DNA of 64,000 nt, taken from Odiellus spinosus. Taxonomy: Eukaryota > Arthropoda > Arachnida > Opiliones > Phalangiidae. The notes beneath the pieces were generated by a model, which worked only from the letters and a program-made list of their open reading frames with translations, ran no database searches and was not told the origin of the DNA. Shown here piece by piece: positions 24,493 to 35,755 of this stretch; position 1 is the stretch's first letter, and every line of letters starts with the position of its first letter. The position numbers and the translations under genes are program-made. The stretch is from assembly GCA_963920705.1 (NCBI GenBank), contig OY987225.1, forward strand, positions 16,261,492-16,325,491. Reading direction: 5' to 3'.

Positions 24493-24995
24493 TAGAGCTC
24501 GTAATTGGATAATGAATAACATTTTTCAGATACTTTAATCTCGGATAAATTGTTCTTAATATAAAACCACAAATTATATAAACAGAAGCGTATCAAATGG
24601 ATACGCATTATCCGGAGATAATTTTTAAGCTTCATTCATAAACAAATTACGCGTTTATTCGAACGGTTAAATAAAAAAATGACGTTTCTCGAAATCCGTG
24701 TAGAATTAAGTATAATAATAATATTTCAATCTAAATTGAAAGGAACCGACTAAATTACTACATTCTAGCTTCGAGATCTCAATTTGGCTTAAAATCCGCG
24801 AAGAAACTCGAGTTTCAAATTTTCTTACCAGTGAATGAATAACTTGAATCAATGAGTACAAATGAAACGTTTGTCATATATTCTTATACGTTAACTCGAA
24901 TAAGAAATGGATATTTTTTCGTGAACGGATAATATCTGATGGACATTCACGTTGATCTTATTCAATTAACAAAAGTTATACGAATTCCGAGCTCT
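24493..24995 (+). mobile_element. Family A MITE, full length
   Basis: Bounded by TAGAGCTCGTAATTGGATAA and CGAATTCCGAGCTCTA. Confidence 0.78.
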
Positions 24996-25669
24996 AGTTC
25001 TAAGAAATGTGAATTTTCTTATCCAACGTAACTCGCTTTATCTTCGTATAAACCCAATTATTTCAAGAATTATCTGAATTTAAAAATTGTAATTTTTCAG
25101 TTACAGACAATTAATCGTAAAAATATCTGTAAAAATATGAATGACAAAGGATAATGGTTATCTGATTCCGAGCACTATACCTACAGAAGCATCTATATTG
25201 ATTTTTGAGAAGGTCCAGAAAAATAATTCAAGGATTTACGGTATACCGATATTTTTCCTGCTGGGAACGTAATTATTAAATTATCTTGATGAGGTAGAAA
25301 AGGCTCGAGGGAAAAGACTAAAAATGAGCTTGCATGGGAACGTGAGATGTTCACGAATAATACATTCAACGCTCCCCTTGAACCCTTGCCGCTTTTACGA
25401 GTATTTAAAGCGCAGAAGTAATTAATATGCAACAATCATTACCAACGTAAGAATTTTTTCACACAAGTCAAATTTTACATCCAACTGTAAGTGTAGCGGG
25501 AGAAAGAACTGAACTGATAAAAACAAAACAGTGCGATTAAATAACAAACAAGATGGACGTAGGGCCACCGTAATTACGCGATATCACAGCTTGTTTCCTT
25601 TCCGAAGTTGTTAATAAAAATCGATGTCAAAGTTATATATTGGAAAAAGGTTGTAAAATTTGGTTGCAC
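24996..25669. other. Unassigned region
   Basis: One 80-codon minus-strand frame (25193-25435) without recognisable domain. Confidence 0.4.
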
Positions 25670-26460
25670 TGCGTATGATGAGTCTGGCTTTCTTTTTATT
25701 ATCGCAACTACATGATTTTACGTCTGTCTCTCCCTTTATTATCCCTAACCCAAGATTTTACGACTGGTTCTCCCTTTATGATCCATACTCCATGCTTTTA
25801 AGTCTGATTCTCCCTTTATTATTTCTATTCCATGCTTTTACGTCTGACTCTCCCTTTATTATCCCTATTCCATGATTTTACGACTAGTTCTCCCTTTATT
25901 ATCCATACTCCATGCTTTTACGTCTGACCCAAGATTTTACGACTCTTTCTCCCTTTATGCTCCATACTCCATGCTTTTAAGTCTGATTCTCCCTTTATTA
26001 TTTCTATTCCATGCTTTTACGTCTGACTCTCCCTTTATTATCCCTATTCCATGATTTTACGACTAGTTCTCCCTTTATTATCCATACTCCATGCTTTTAC
26101 GTCTGACTCTCCCTTTATTATCCCTATTCCATGATTTTACGACTGGTTCTCCCTTTATTGTAAATACTTCATGATTTTACGTCTGGTTCTCCCTTAATTA
26201 TCCTTACTCTAGGATTTTACGACTGGTTCTCCCTTCATTATCCATACTCCATGATTTTATGTCTGTCTCTCCCTTTATTTTCCCTACTCCATGATTTCAC
26301 GTTGGTCTCTCCCTTTATTATCCCTAATCCATGTTTTTATGTCTGTCTCTCCCTTTATTATCCATACTTCATGATTTTGCGTCAGGCTCTCAATTTATTA
26401 TCCCTACTCTATGATTTTTCGTCTAGCTTTCCCTTTATTATCCCTACTCCAGGATTTTAG
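25670..26460. repeat. 40-bp satellite
   Basis: About 20 copies of a 40-bp unit containing CTCCCTTTATTATCCCTA and CATGATTTTACGTCTG. Forty is not a multiple of three, so the open frames across it change frame each unit and are spurious. Confidence 0.9.
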
Positions 26461-27250
26461 AGAAATGATAATAGACCCTAAAATAAAATAATGAAAGCAA
26501 TATATAGGAGATTGCGTGTTATTTGACGGGAGCCATCTGTCGTCTAAATCGCTGACTTCGCAATTCCATTATTCTTATGAAAATTATGAAATTGATATAT
26601 TATTTATCGCAATTATTATCCTCTAATTTTTCGTAATTAAATATTATTAAGAAACCATTTAAAACTTAAGCGTGGGGTAAAAACTAGCGGAGAGATGAAG
26701 TAGCTAAAAAATCTTCCACGTGACTTGTCTGCACCTAGAAGGTCGCTTTATCTCTTTGATTTATTCCCCTTAGAGGTATGGACCTTTTGCCGTGCCTTTT
26801 AAAAGGGGCTACAGTTTGGGGATTTCCTTAGCTCCGTCCCCCAATCCGCCATTTTTGTCACCAAGGTGATAGTTTTTTTTTAGTAGACTTTAGTAGAGTC
26901 ACTCCCCTAGAAGCCTCTAGTTCCCGCAACACAAATTATATAGTTGCCGAAACTCTATCTATAGTAGTTTTAACCCTAACAATATGAATAGTACCTACCG
27001 CGTCGAAAAACACTTCCCGAGTGCAGGGTTACCAAACAATCTTTCGTTTAAGATGGCGACCTTCAATTTAAGGCGCGCCGCAAAAAGTCTATAGCGCGTG
27101 CTAACAATTAAAGGCGGTTTTCTCGGGTTTTCTCTGTCGGTAAAAACCGGTTTCGTGAAGAAGATATCGATAATCAGACTCAGAGGCGCATTCACGTGAC
27201 AAAAATCAGCCAATCTGGTATATTTTATTTTCCCAGCAAGTTCTTGAAAA
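26461..27250. other. Unassigned region
   Basis: A 72-codon minus-strand frame at 26995-27213 shows no domain. Otherwise nothing recognised. Confidence 0.4.
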
Positions 27251-27721
27251 ATTTAAACGATTTTCAGCGTTGCCAGATGTGCCATAATTATGTCACAAAA
27301 CAATAATTCGAACACTGAATTTCGTTTGTGCAATAATTTTAGTGATGTGCAATATTGCACCTTAATTGCAATAATTTTGTTAGGCTGTGCAATAATTGCA
27401 ATAATTTTGTTAAGCTGTACCATATTTTAAATAATTTTTTAATTTTATATAAATTCAAGTATATTTATATAAATATAAATTCCAAATATAATAATGATTT
27501 AAGATAGTGTACGCTCAATAAAGACAATAACTCGTTTCAAGTTAGAGATTCCCGCCAAAATTCCCTTGCCCCGGCCGTTCAGCCTTCAGGCAAGAAGGAT
27601 CAGATCTGATCCTTCTTGGTTCAGGGGAGGTGCAATAATTCCGCCAAGAATTCAATAATTTTTGAACGTGGATACCATAATTTTCAATTTCCGATCTGGC
27701 AACGCTGACGATTTAATTTTA
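27251..27721. mobile_element. Foldback MITE, family L
   Basis: Inverted ends share CAGCGTTGCCAGAT and CATAATT. The interior holds a second palindrome, AGAAGGATCAGATCTGATCC followed by TTCTT (27592-27616), and repeated GTGCAATAATT units. Confidence 0.7.
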
Positions 27722-28033
27722 CACCTATTTTAATGAGATTAGGACGCAATTTATTTTACCGCTTGGCTTCCTTTACATATTAAACCATATTCTACAAGAA
27801 TATTCTACTGATAAAAAAAAAAAAAAAACACAGACGCATTTTGCTTCCACGTCTCTCTAATATTTCCTTCGCGCGAAAATCCTTTAACCATCTTGTACTG
27901 TAATATAAGTATTGGGAAAGCCCCTAGAAACCGAGCTATTTTTAACTTCCTCCTTTACTAGAATGAACCGATAAAATAAATGGCAATATAAGTGTTATTG
28001 GTAGAAGACCTCTTTGTAGTAAGCATTGGTACT

Positions 28034-28330
28034 GGTTAAAGGGAGGGTTAAGAAGGAAAATGAAGTCATCTTTTATCTATACTAATATATCAAATAAGAA
28101 ATGTCTCCGAATTGCCCAAAAAATTGGAAAATATATACAGATTTTGGACATTCAATTAAAAGAAGAATCTCCGACTAATCAAAAGACTCCCCCACGCAGA
28201 TATTTTTCTAAACCAAAGGTGGGGGGGGGGCACTTATTAAGACAAAGGTGCGTCGTCTTTGATTAGTCGTAGGTCCTCCTTTCAATTGAATGACAAAATC
28301 TGAAGTTTTCCGATATTTTGTACAATTAAT
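28034..28330. mobile_element. Foldback MITE, family P, copy 1
   Basis: It begins GTTAAAGGGAGGGTTAAG and has inverted arms with CATTCAATTAAAAGAAG and GACTAATCAAA on either side of a G-run at 28220-28230. Related to 42325-42607. Confidence 0.6.
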
Positions 28331-28760
28331 AGCGTTTTTCATTTACCGATATAAGCGCGTATCTGAGATGTGGATAATATATAGGACATGCTTGCAAATA
28401 TAGGATTTTATAGGAATTATAGATCCACTGCCTGCAATTATTTTCTTAGCCATCTTCCCTTTAAGAGATTAGGATATGAAAGAGTGCGGTGGGGGGAGAC
28501 GCACCACGTGACCCGGCTTGATAACTGGCTTCCTGTCAATACATACTGACACTGATAAACGTTTCGCGTACATCTTACCGCCGTAAAAAATACCGAATGA
28601 AGTATGCTTTTCGATATAAACACTACTTTGAGAATGAATTACTATACTCTTTTATCGGTCGAATTACCGAACAGCTTCACTATCAAGAAATAAGATAATT
28701 GATGACGGTCTTGTTCGTTTTTTGGTTATTTAGGGAAAAGTCAATTCGGTACGTTCGTAT
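28331..28760. other. Unassigned region
   Basis: Short minus-strand frame at 28438-28623, no domain recognised. Confidence 0.4.
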
Positions 28761-28835
28761 TTAAAGGGAAACTTGGAGCTAAAAACGGAACAGCTTTTGA
28801 ATAGACGATATTATAAATTCTGACCTCGTCTCAAC

Positions 28836-28982
28836 CTTGAAAAAAGGCAACATCTTCCGTAGAAACGGGTTCTATTTAATGGTTCTTTTCGTTAGTTTCA
28901 AGGCTGGCAAAATATAGAAAATCCTATACTTTGAATCATCCTTGAAAAAAGGGAACGTCTTCAATTCTTTTATCCGTTTGCA
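28836..28982 (+). repeat. Dispersed repeat nested in family G
   Basis: Inverted copy of 11221-11391, marked by AGAAACGGGTTCTATTTA and CTTTTATCCGTTTGC. Confidence 0.65.
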
Positions 28983-29198
28983 AGGTTATTTTATAATAAG
29001 GAGTATTGATTTTCGGAATAATCATGCCATAAAACGTATTCGAGAATTTTCAAAACAATTTTTAGACACTCTTTTGGTGTTTAAATTAATTTCAAAAGTT
29101 TGGTTAACATTGAATGTAAGCTACTTAAGTATAAATTCGGGTAAATCATATTATTTCAACCTTCAATAGCGCTTGAATAACCAAACAATAAAATAATA

Positions 29199-29247
29199 GG
29201 CCGGCGTTTGATGTTCATGATCTTCGGCATCAAACACCGGCCTATAG
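29199..29247. repeat. Hairpin, left of the nested MITE
   Basis: GGCCGGCGTTTGATG faces CATCAAACACCGGCC around a loop of about 13 bases. A direct duplicate lies at 29610-29655. Confidence 0.75.
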
Positions 29248-29248
29248 A

Positions 29249-29575
29249 CCAATTCAAAATTGAAAAGGAACTTCCAGGGGCAGGGGTATACTCTTTTCGC
29301 GCCGATCTGTTAAGAGATCTCGCTATCGTAGTTCCCATTTTGATCATATTCTGATTGGCTAAGCTATGACGAGAGAGACAAACTTGGTGCAAGCCCCTCC
29401 CCTCGCGCTTCGAGACTCGACGCGTTTCCCATAGCAACAGGTGTGTATTACGCGGATAGGTACGAGAGCTAAAGATAGACGCGCCATCTATCGTGATAAT
29501 TCATTATATTTGTACTCGAATGGCCGTAGCCCCTGGAAGTTGATTTATGAATATGGACATTACGAATTCATCAAT
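29249..29575 (-). mobile_element. Family B MITE, near full length
   Basis: It carries CGCGCCATCTATCG, GGCCGTAGCCCCTGG and ends TACGAATTCATCAAT, inside the family G element. A 93-codon minus-strand frame is incidental to the repeat. Confidence 0.72.
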
Positions 29576-29609
29576 GGCAGTTTTAATACCCTAACAATAA
29601 TATAATATA

Positions 29610-29655
29610 CCGGCGTTTGATGTCCATCACCTTGGGCATCAAACACCGGCCTTTT
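29610..29655. repeat. Hairpin, right of the nested MITE
   Basis: ACCGGCGTTTGATG faces CATCAAACACCGGC; sequence and orientation duplicate the hairpin at 29199-29247. Confidence 0.75.
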
Positions 29656-30079
29656 ACCTTAATGTTAGCACATAACAAGCGCTTTTGAAGGCTGAAATAA
29701 TATGATTGGCCCGAATTCATATTAACTTACATTCAAGCTTTAGAAATCCAATTAAACACCAAAAACGTGTCTAATAATTGTTTTGAAAATTTTCGAATGG
29801 CGATTCCGAAAGTAAATTCAAAAGCTGTTCCATTTTTAGCTCCAAGTTTCCCTTTAAAGTTGTGTAAGTACTTATAAGTTTAGTTCACCAGAGTTATATA
29901 AATATAATTATGTGATTAAATATCTTTAGAGCATTCAATTTACGATATTTCGGAAGAATTGTATTTTGGTCTTAACTTAACATATGGGCTCTTTCATACT
30001 CGCAAATTACTAGAAAGGTGGGACCTGATGATTTTTCTTTTTATAACCACATGTGTTCTATAAAATGTAAATAACTTAC

Positions 30080-30295
30080 TCTTATTTCTTCAATTGTGAC
30101 AGATTCATCAGTGTACTGCCTTAGTTTTTCAGCTCGGATTGATGGTGTTTGGCGTAGCTTCGAGGACAGCAAAAGGCACACGCACCCAAGGAGCTGAAGT
30201 TGACTTTTGTATATTCGAACTATGGAAAGAAACCGGTCGAGGTAGTTCATGGCTAAAGGAAAAACTTCTTCTTGACATTTTTCTTCTTCGCAAAC
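30080..30295 (-). CDS. CycD: Cyclin D, second coding exon (cyclin box)
   Basis: This exon continues the cyclin D reading frame for exactly 72 codons, phase 0 to phase 0. An AG acceptor (TTGAAG) precedes it and GTAAGT follows it at 30079. It encodes [20 protein letters not shown] at the start, then RFLS, SQLQL (second half of the hydrophobic docking patch) and SSKL, whose lysine matches the CDK-contacting lysine (K112 of human cyclin D1, K266 of cyclin A). It ends at ESVTIEEIR. The partner glutamate (E141 in D1) lies in the next exon. The 216-nt length equals the second exon of vertebrate CCND1 as I remember it, so the intron positions are ancient. One difference from the usual SKxKET is SKLRQT, with Q where D-cyclins normally have E. 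Frame and splice sites are intact, so there is no sign of a pseudogene. Confidence 0.94.
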
Positions 30296-30499
30296 CTTCA
30301 AGAAAATAGAAAACTAAATTAATAGTTAATTAACGAACGGACTTCATCTTGTTGATTATAGTATGATATGATCGAGACGATTATAACACGAACAGTTATC
30401 AAAATTTCCCAAAATCAACTTCTCTAGAAACATCCTTTAAAATTCCTCTAAACATGCTATCCCAAATATTTCGTCAATATTTCTAACAAATGTTCTGTC

Positions 30500-31158
30500 C
30501 AACCTACCTCTTCTAAGTTCCCCAAAAATTCTCTCTTATGAGTTTCCTCAAAAATTCCTTTCCTAAATTTCCTATAGAATACCTCTTCTAAATTTCCTAT
30601 AGAATATCTCTTCTAAATTTCCTATAGAATACCTCTTCTAGATTTCCTAGAATACCTCTTTTAATTTCCTATACAATCCCTCTTCTAAATTCCCTATTCA
30701 ATACCTTTCCTACATTTCTATAGAATACCTCATCTAAATTTCCTATAGAATACCTCATCTAAATTTCCTATAGAATACCTCATCTAAATTTCCTATAGAA
30801 TACCTCATCTAAATTTCCTATAGAATACCTCATCTAAATTTCCTATAGAATACCTCATCTAAATTTCCTATAGAATACCTCATCTAAATTTCCTATAGAA
30901 TACCTCATCTAAATTTCCTATAGAATACCTCATCTAAATTTCCTATAGAATACCTCATCTAAATTTCCTATAGAATACCTCATCTAAATTTCCTATAGAA
31001 TACCTCATCTAAATTTCCTATAGAATACCTCATCTAAATTTCCTATAGAATACCTCATCTAAATTTCCTATAGAATACCTCATCTAAATTTCCTATAGAA
31101 TACCTCATCTATATTTCTTATTCAATATCTCTTCTAAATTTCCCATCCAATCCCTCTT
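30500..31158. repeat. 25-bp satellite, left part
   Basis: Homogeneous units of TCCTATAGAATACCTCATCT plus AAATT (30720-31110), flanked by diverged CCTCTTCTAAATT units. The array is split by the hAT-type element and resumes at 33218. Confidence 0.9.
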
Positions 31159-31379
31159 CAGTGTTGGGTAAAATACTATACTTTCGGTATTTAAAATAAA
31201 ATAGTAAATACGCCGACGATAAAGTATTTAAAATAAAATACTTAAATAAAGTATTTTAAAATACTAAATACTTAAAATAGTGTAATTTTAAGGCCTTGCA
31301 TGAGGCACGATACAATCTACATCGTCCTAGACACGACCGTACGTTTCGAAAGATCGAGAAACGGTGAGAATATTCCTCG

Positions 31380-31962
31380 TAATACTCGGTTTCCACTGCG
31401 CGAATTTCTTTGCGGAAATTTCGCTTTCATATTTTTCTTTTTCGAGGTTTGATTTTTACTGGGCGTAAAAATAACTAAAAAAAAACACCATCCAGAGAAG
31501 CTTGAACTCCAACTTTCAAAGCTGAACTGAACCGCGTGACTATATTTTAAAAACGGACGACGTTGGGCTCGAAACAATTAAAAAAAAAACAAAAAAAACA
31601 ATTAACTAAAAGATTCTGAGTGCGTGATATTTTTCTAATTTTAATTATAAATGTACGAGGTTTCTTGACGATGCAGCCTAAAGGGAAGTCAGACTAGATA
31701 TATCTCATAGATTTTAAGCATTGGTTTTAATTTTAAGAACAGAAAATATAAATCTCGTATGATCACGTGGTCCAACTCTAAACGCCTATGATTGGTTGGA
31801 AAAAAATCATTCTATTAGCAAAACGCCAAAATAGAATAGAACTTTCGACGCCAAAACGCATTTCACAAAAAAAAAAAAAAAAAAAAAAAAAATGAAAATA
31901 ATTTTCCTATTTCACTAAATTATGCGAAAAACGCTCAAAATTCGCTCAGTGGAAACCCGGTG
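31380..31962. repeat. Nested inverted repeat inside the hAT-type element
   Basis: GGTTTCCACTGCGCGAATTT on the left faces AAATTCGCTCAGTGGAAACC on the right. The interval may be a smaller nested foldback element. A run of about 24 A lies at 31868-31891. Confidence 0.5.
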
Positions 31963-32512
31963 TACGACTGGAATCTTTGACGCTACGTCAATGCCACTAT
32001 GGTCAGTCCTAAATCTGAACGCTTCTATTTCTGAACACTTTTATTTATCAATATATAACCCAACTTTGGTTGGGTATATATTTAAAGATGGAAGGGCTCA
32101 TTTTGTATGGGGCTATTCGCGGAACGCGACCTCAACACTCTAGGAAAAGACCCGAAGAAGATACGACCCCAATTAGCCAACCGCGATAATTATTCTAATT
32201 AATTAGACTGTTTTTAAGGGAATGGTTCCCTGTACGGTCCGGGATATAAGAATTTACGAATTTCGGAAAAATCGTGGGCTAACGCGCGCTCGATTTGTTC
32301 GTAAAGTTTGAGTTTCCCGCTACAAAATAAACTTCTCAAACCCAGAATTCGGCCGCAAACTCTTCGCGAAAACGTAATTTTAAAATGTCCAATAATTTCT
32401 AATTCAGAACGGTGCGAAATCAAATTCGGGAACACGCATTAATGTATGAGAAACTACCAAAATTATCTAGAGGAACCCCTTCCGCACCTCCAATCGAGAA
32501 ATGAGTGTTACC

Positions 32513-32725
32513 AATGGATTCTTTGGCCGAATTTACCGAGAAATAAGCGGAATTAGCGCGCTAAAGCCAGTATTTGTGAAGTTATCGACGATTTCCTTTG
32601 AAATGAGGATTCCTTTATGCATAAGCTTAAGCCTAATTTTTAAATCGTCGATAATTTCACAAATACTGGCTCGAGCGCGCTAATTCCGCCTTTCCCTGCA
32701 TAAATTCCGCCAAGAAATCCATTCA
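32513..32725. repeat. Nested foldback with ~83-bp arms inside the hAT-type element
   Basis: Arms 32513-32596 and 32642-32725 are inverted copies containing GCCAGTATTTGTGAA, AATTAGCGCGCT and AATCGTCGAT. The loop is about 45 bases. Confidence 0.7.
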
Positions 32726-33217
32726 AGATGCGCAAGTGGTTCCTTTTGCAAATTTGTGATTGATCTTTTGTATAGGTTCAGATTTTGAACCAGGGGGTGT
32801 TCAGAATTAGAATCGTTCGTTCAGAAATAGAAGTCGCTACTGCCATCTTTAAAAACGCGTCAAAAGTACGCGTCATGGAATGATGAAAACTAGCGCAATG
32901 GGTCCGCGACTATTCAAACTTGACATTAGATACTTAACTTCTTCGCTAACAATTCCATCGCAATCGAGATCTCGGATTTCTTAAAAAGCGTGCAGAGATA
33001 GGCGACCCTACCCAACCGGCGATAACCGGAATTTTTCAAGCGTATTTCTTTCGCTTTTATGTTGATGATGTTTTTCACGAACAATTTAGTTGTACGAAGA
33101 CTATTTGATAAATAAAGTATTTTCGCTAATAATATTCAGTTTTTTCTTTAAAATACTAGAAAAAATGTATTTAAAATAAAATGTATTTAAAAGCATTTAA
33201 AATAAAATACAAAACTG

Positions 33218-33350
33218 TCCCTCTTCTAAATTCCCTTACAATCCCTCTTCTAAATTCCCTATCCAATCCCTCTTCTAAATTTCCAATCCAATCTCTCTTC
33301 TAAATTTAGTATCCAATCCCTCTTCTAAATTTTCTTTCCAATTCTAAATT
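33218..33350. repeat. 25-bp satellite, right remnant
   Basis: Diverged TCCCTCTTCTAAATT units, the continuation of the array left of the hAT-type insertion. Confidence 0.85.
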
Positions 33351-33870
33351 TTTGAATCGGTTTTCGAAGATTATTTCAATATATTATGTTATGTTATGCC
33401 CAATAATTATTCGCGTATTAAGAAAAATAAAATAAACTTATCGAAGTTTTTGAATACACGCAGACATATTAGGCTCGTCGTTAGTTAAAACGAATAATGT
33501 TACGAAGGGAGTCCAAATTTCAAAGTTCGTGGGTAATAGTAGTTCTTGTTGACAAATTTAATAAATTATACATAAACGTTTACTCCTCTTAAAATACATA
33601 TATTATTTAGAAATATAACTAGAATATTTTTAACATACTGAAACGTTAATAGAGCAATTGGAATCCAAATCTGCTTTTTTCAACAATCATACAAAAAAAA
33701 AATAATAATAATAATAAAAGAAAAAAAAAATTGAAAGAAGAATCGCTGAAATATTTCCAAATGTATCTGGAAAAATAATGGTACTTCCGTCAACAACTAT
33801 GCTTCTCATCTTACAACATAATTTGGTGAATGTACTCTTTCCGAAATTAGGGCTTGGAATCGTATAAAAA
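33351..33870. other. Unassigned intronic region
   Basis: Contains an AATAAT microsatellite with A-run at 33693-33731. The tyrosine/phenylalanine-rich minus-strand frame there is an artefact. Confidence 0.5.
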
Positions 33871-34212
33871 TTGACCAATTCGGAATTTTCATACTCATAA
33901 ACCAACTTCTAGGGGCTACGCCATTTATAGTACAAATATAATGATGAATTATCGCAATAGATGGCGCGCCTGCCCCTCACTCTATCTCTCGCTCTCGTAC
34001 CTATCCACGCATTACACCCGTTGCTATGGGAAACGCGTAGAGGGGAGGAATTATCGATCGCCTAGTTTGTCTCTCTCGTCATAGCGTACCCAATCAGAAT
34101 AGGATCAGAATGGGAACGACAATACTGACATCTCTTAAGAGATCGGCGCGTAAAGAGTGTACTGCAATGGGGGCTGCGCTTGCAAGTTCCTCTTCAATTC
34201 GAATTCGTCTAT
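33871..34212 (+). mobile_element. Family B MITE, full length
   Basis: It starts TTGACCAATTCGGAATTTTC and ends TTCGAATTCGTCTA. Confidence 0.75.
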
Positions 34213-34683
34213 TCGTCGATAAAGAAACACTTTATCGGGTTGTCTTTATGAAAATTTAATAGGGAAGACTTTAGATGAACTTCTAGTTTATAAAAAACCG
34301 AAAAAAGAAAGACTCGTCAGTCGTCACTTATATATTCGGTGTCCATAAATAAATATTTCAAATCTTTTTCACTAACACTCTGGACTGAATCATGTGACAT
34401 ATCTCATTGGTACTATTTTGGTTTTTAAAACCCAGTTTTTCTTGGAAAACTAAACTCGGAAATCGGCTAACCCGACCCTAGTCCGGGATGAAAACACGGA
34501 GATCCCTGACTTACCGGATGGGGGTCTCCCTACGATTTATAAAATTAATCAAAAGTTAAATTAAAAAGTGATATTTGAGTGATGAATAGGTGGCGCGGTG
34601 GGTCTTTTCCATCCATTCGTCGTCTGCTACGCTTGGGTTAGGGTTGGGAACTTGTGTCTAACGTTTTTGATATTTTAAATCCC
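34213..34683. other. Unassigned intronic region
   Basis: Nothing recognised, apart from a GC-richer stretch at 34450-34530. Confidence 0.4.
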
Positions 34684-34780
34684 AATCAGAATGGGAACTT
34701 CGATAGCGCCATCTCTTTACAGATCCGCGAGTAACGAGCTTACCCCTGGGAGTTTCTTCAATTCCAAATTTGTCAATTAT
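34684..34780 (+). mobile_element. Family B MITE fragment
   Basis: Right-end piece with CAGAATGGGAACTTCGATAG and the end CCAAATTTGTCAATTA. Confidence 0.55.
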
Positions 34781-34861
34781 TATCTACTGTTATGTTTCAT
34801 TTCGAATTGTTTGTGACTAAAAAAAATAAAATTGGATAAGAATATTCAAATTGTCCGAATG

Positions 34862-35755
34862 GTTTGTTCCCATTTCGCCCAAAATTATCTATTCCCATTT
34901 CGCCCAATCCTACTTCACCCAAACGTATTATCATTTGGCCCAAAATTATCGATTCCCAATTCGCCCAAACCAAAATTTCCTTGTCCCAATTCGCCCAATC
35001 CCACTTCGCCCAATCGTTTTATCAGTTAGTAAAGAATTATCTATTCCCATTTCGCTCAACCTAAAATTCCTTTTCCCGTTTCGCCTAAAATTGTTAGGTT
35101 GGGTTAGGTTAACAAAACTAATAAAGTAAATAGTTCTTTAGATTGGGTTGGGTTAGGTTGGGTTTTAGTTTGGTTAGGTTAGGTTAGGTTAGGTTAAGGT
35201 AGATTATGTTGGGTTAAGGTAGATTATGTTGGGTTAAGATACATTGTATTGGGTTGGGTTGGGTTAGGTTACCAAAATTAATAAAGAAAATAGTTCTTAA
35301 GATTGAGTTGGGTTATGTTGGGTTAGGTTAGGTTAGGTTACCAAAACCAATAAAAAAAATTGTTCTATAGATTGGGTTGGGTTAGTGTTGGTTGGGTTAA
35401 GGTAGGTTGGGTTGGGTTAGGTTACCAAAATTAAAAATTAAACAAGTGCGTGTTGAAATAATTAAACAGGACGAAGGAACCGACCAAGAGGATTTTGTTC
35501 GCATATGCCTTGGGTGTGGATTGGGCGAAATAAGAATTTGGCAAAAATGGAATTATGCGAAATGTGATTTGGCGAAATGGGAATTAGGGGAAATGAGATT
35601 GGACGAAATAGGATTGGACCTAATAAATTGGGCTGATTGGGAATTGGGCCAGTTGGGATTGGGCCAGTTGGGTTTGGGCCAATTGAGATTGGGCCAATTG
35701 AGATTGGGCGAAAATGGATTTGGGCCAAATGTTTTGGGCGAATCGGGGTAGAACC
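34862..35755. repeat. Inverted CCCAATTCGCCC minisatellite enclosing GGTTA tracts
   Basis: The left block (34862-35090) has CCCATTTCGCCCAA-type units. The middle (35090-35430) is GGGTTAGGTTAGGTTAGG and close variants, with interspersed ACCAAAATTAATAAA units. The right block (35515-35750) is the reverse complement of the left (TTGGGCGAAATGGGAATT). The open frames across the outer blocks come from the repeat. Confidence 0.85.

Larger units (their letters stand above)
28765..29853. mobile_element. piggyBac-like TTAA element (family G), 1.09 kb with nested insertions
   Basis: TTAA lies immediately outside both ends (28761-28764, 29854-29857). Inverted ends AGGGAAACTTGGAGC extend past AACAGCTTTTGAAT, about 38 bp. 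It contains the repeat at 28836-28982, paired hairpins and a family B MITE. Confidence 0.75.
31159..33217. mobile_element. hAT-type non-autonomous element, 2.06 kb
   Basis: The element begins CAGTGTTGGGTAAAATAC and ends in ACAAAACTG. It is flanked by identical 8-bp copies of TCCCTCTT at 31151-31158 and 33218-33225. CAG...CTG termini with an 8-bp target duplication are typical of hAT elements. It sits inside a 25-bp satellite and splits it. The subterminal regions at both ends are TATTTAAAATAAAATA repeats. I found no transposase frame, so it needs a helper. Because the flanks are satellite DNA, the duplicated 8-mer could in part be array sequence. Confidence 0.7.

Noticed and set aside
25660-26460. 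Three consecutive plus-strand frames with hydrophobic repeats
   Set aside because: They derive from a 40-bp satellite whose unit length is not a multiple of three, so the frame is not maintained.
35090-35430. Chromosome end because of GGTTA repeats
   Set aside because: The tracts are short, impure and flanked on both sides by other sequence, so they are interstitial.
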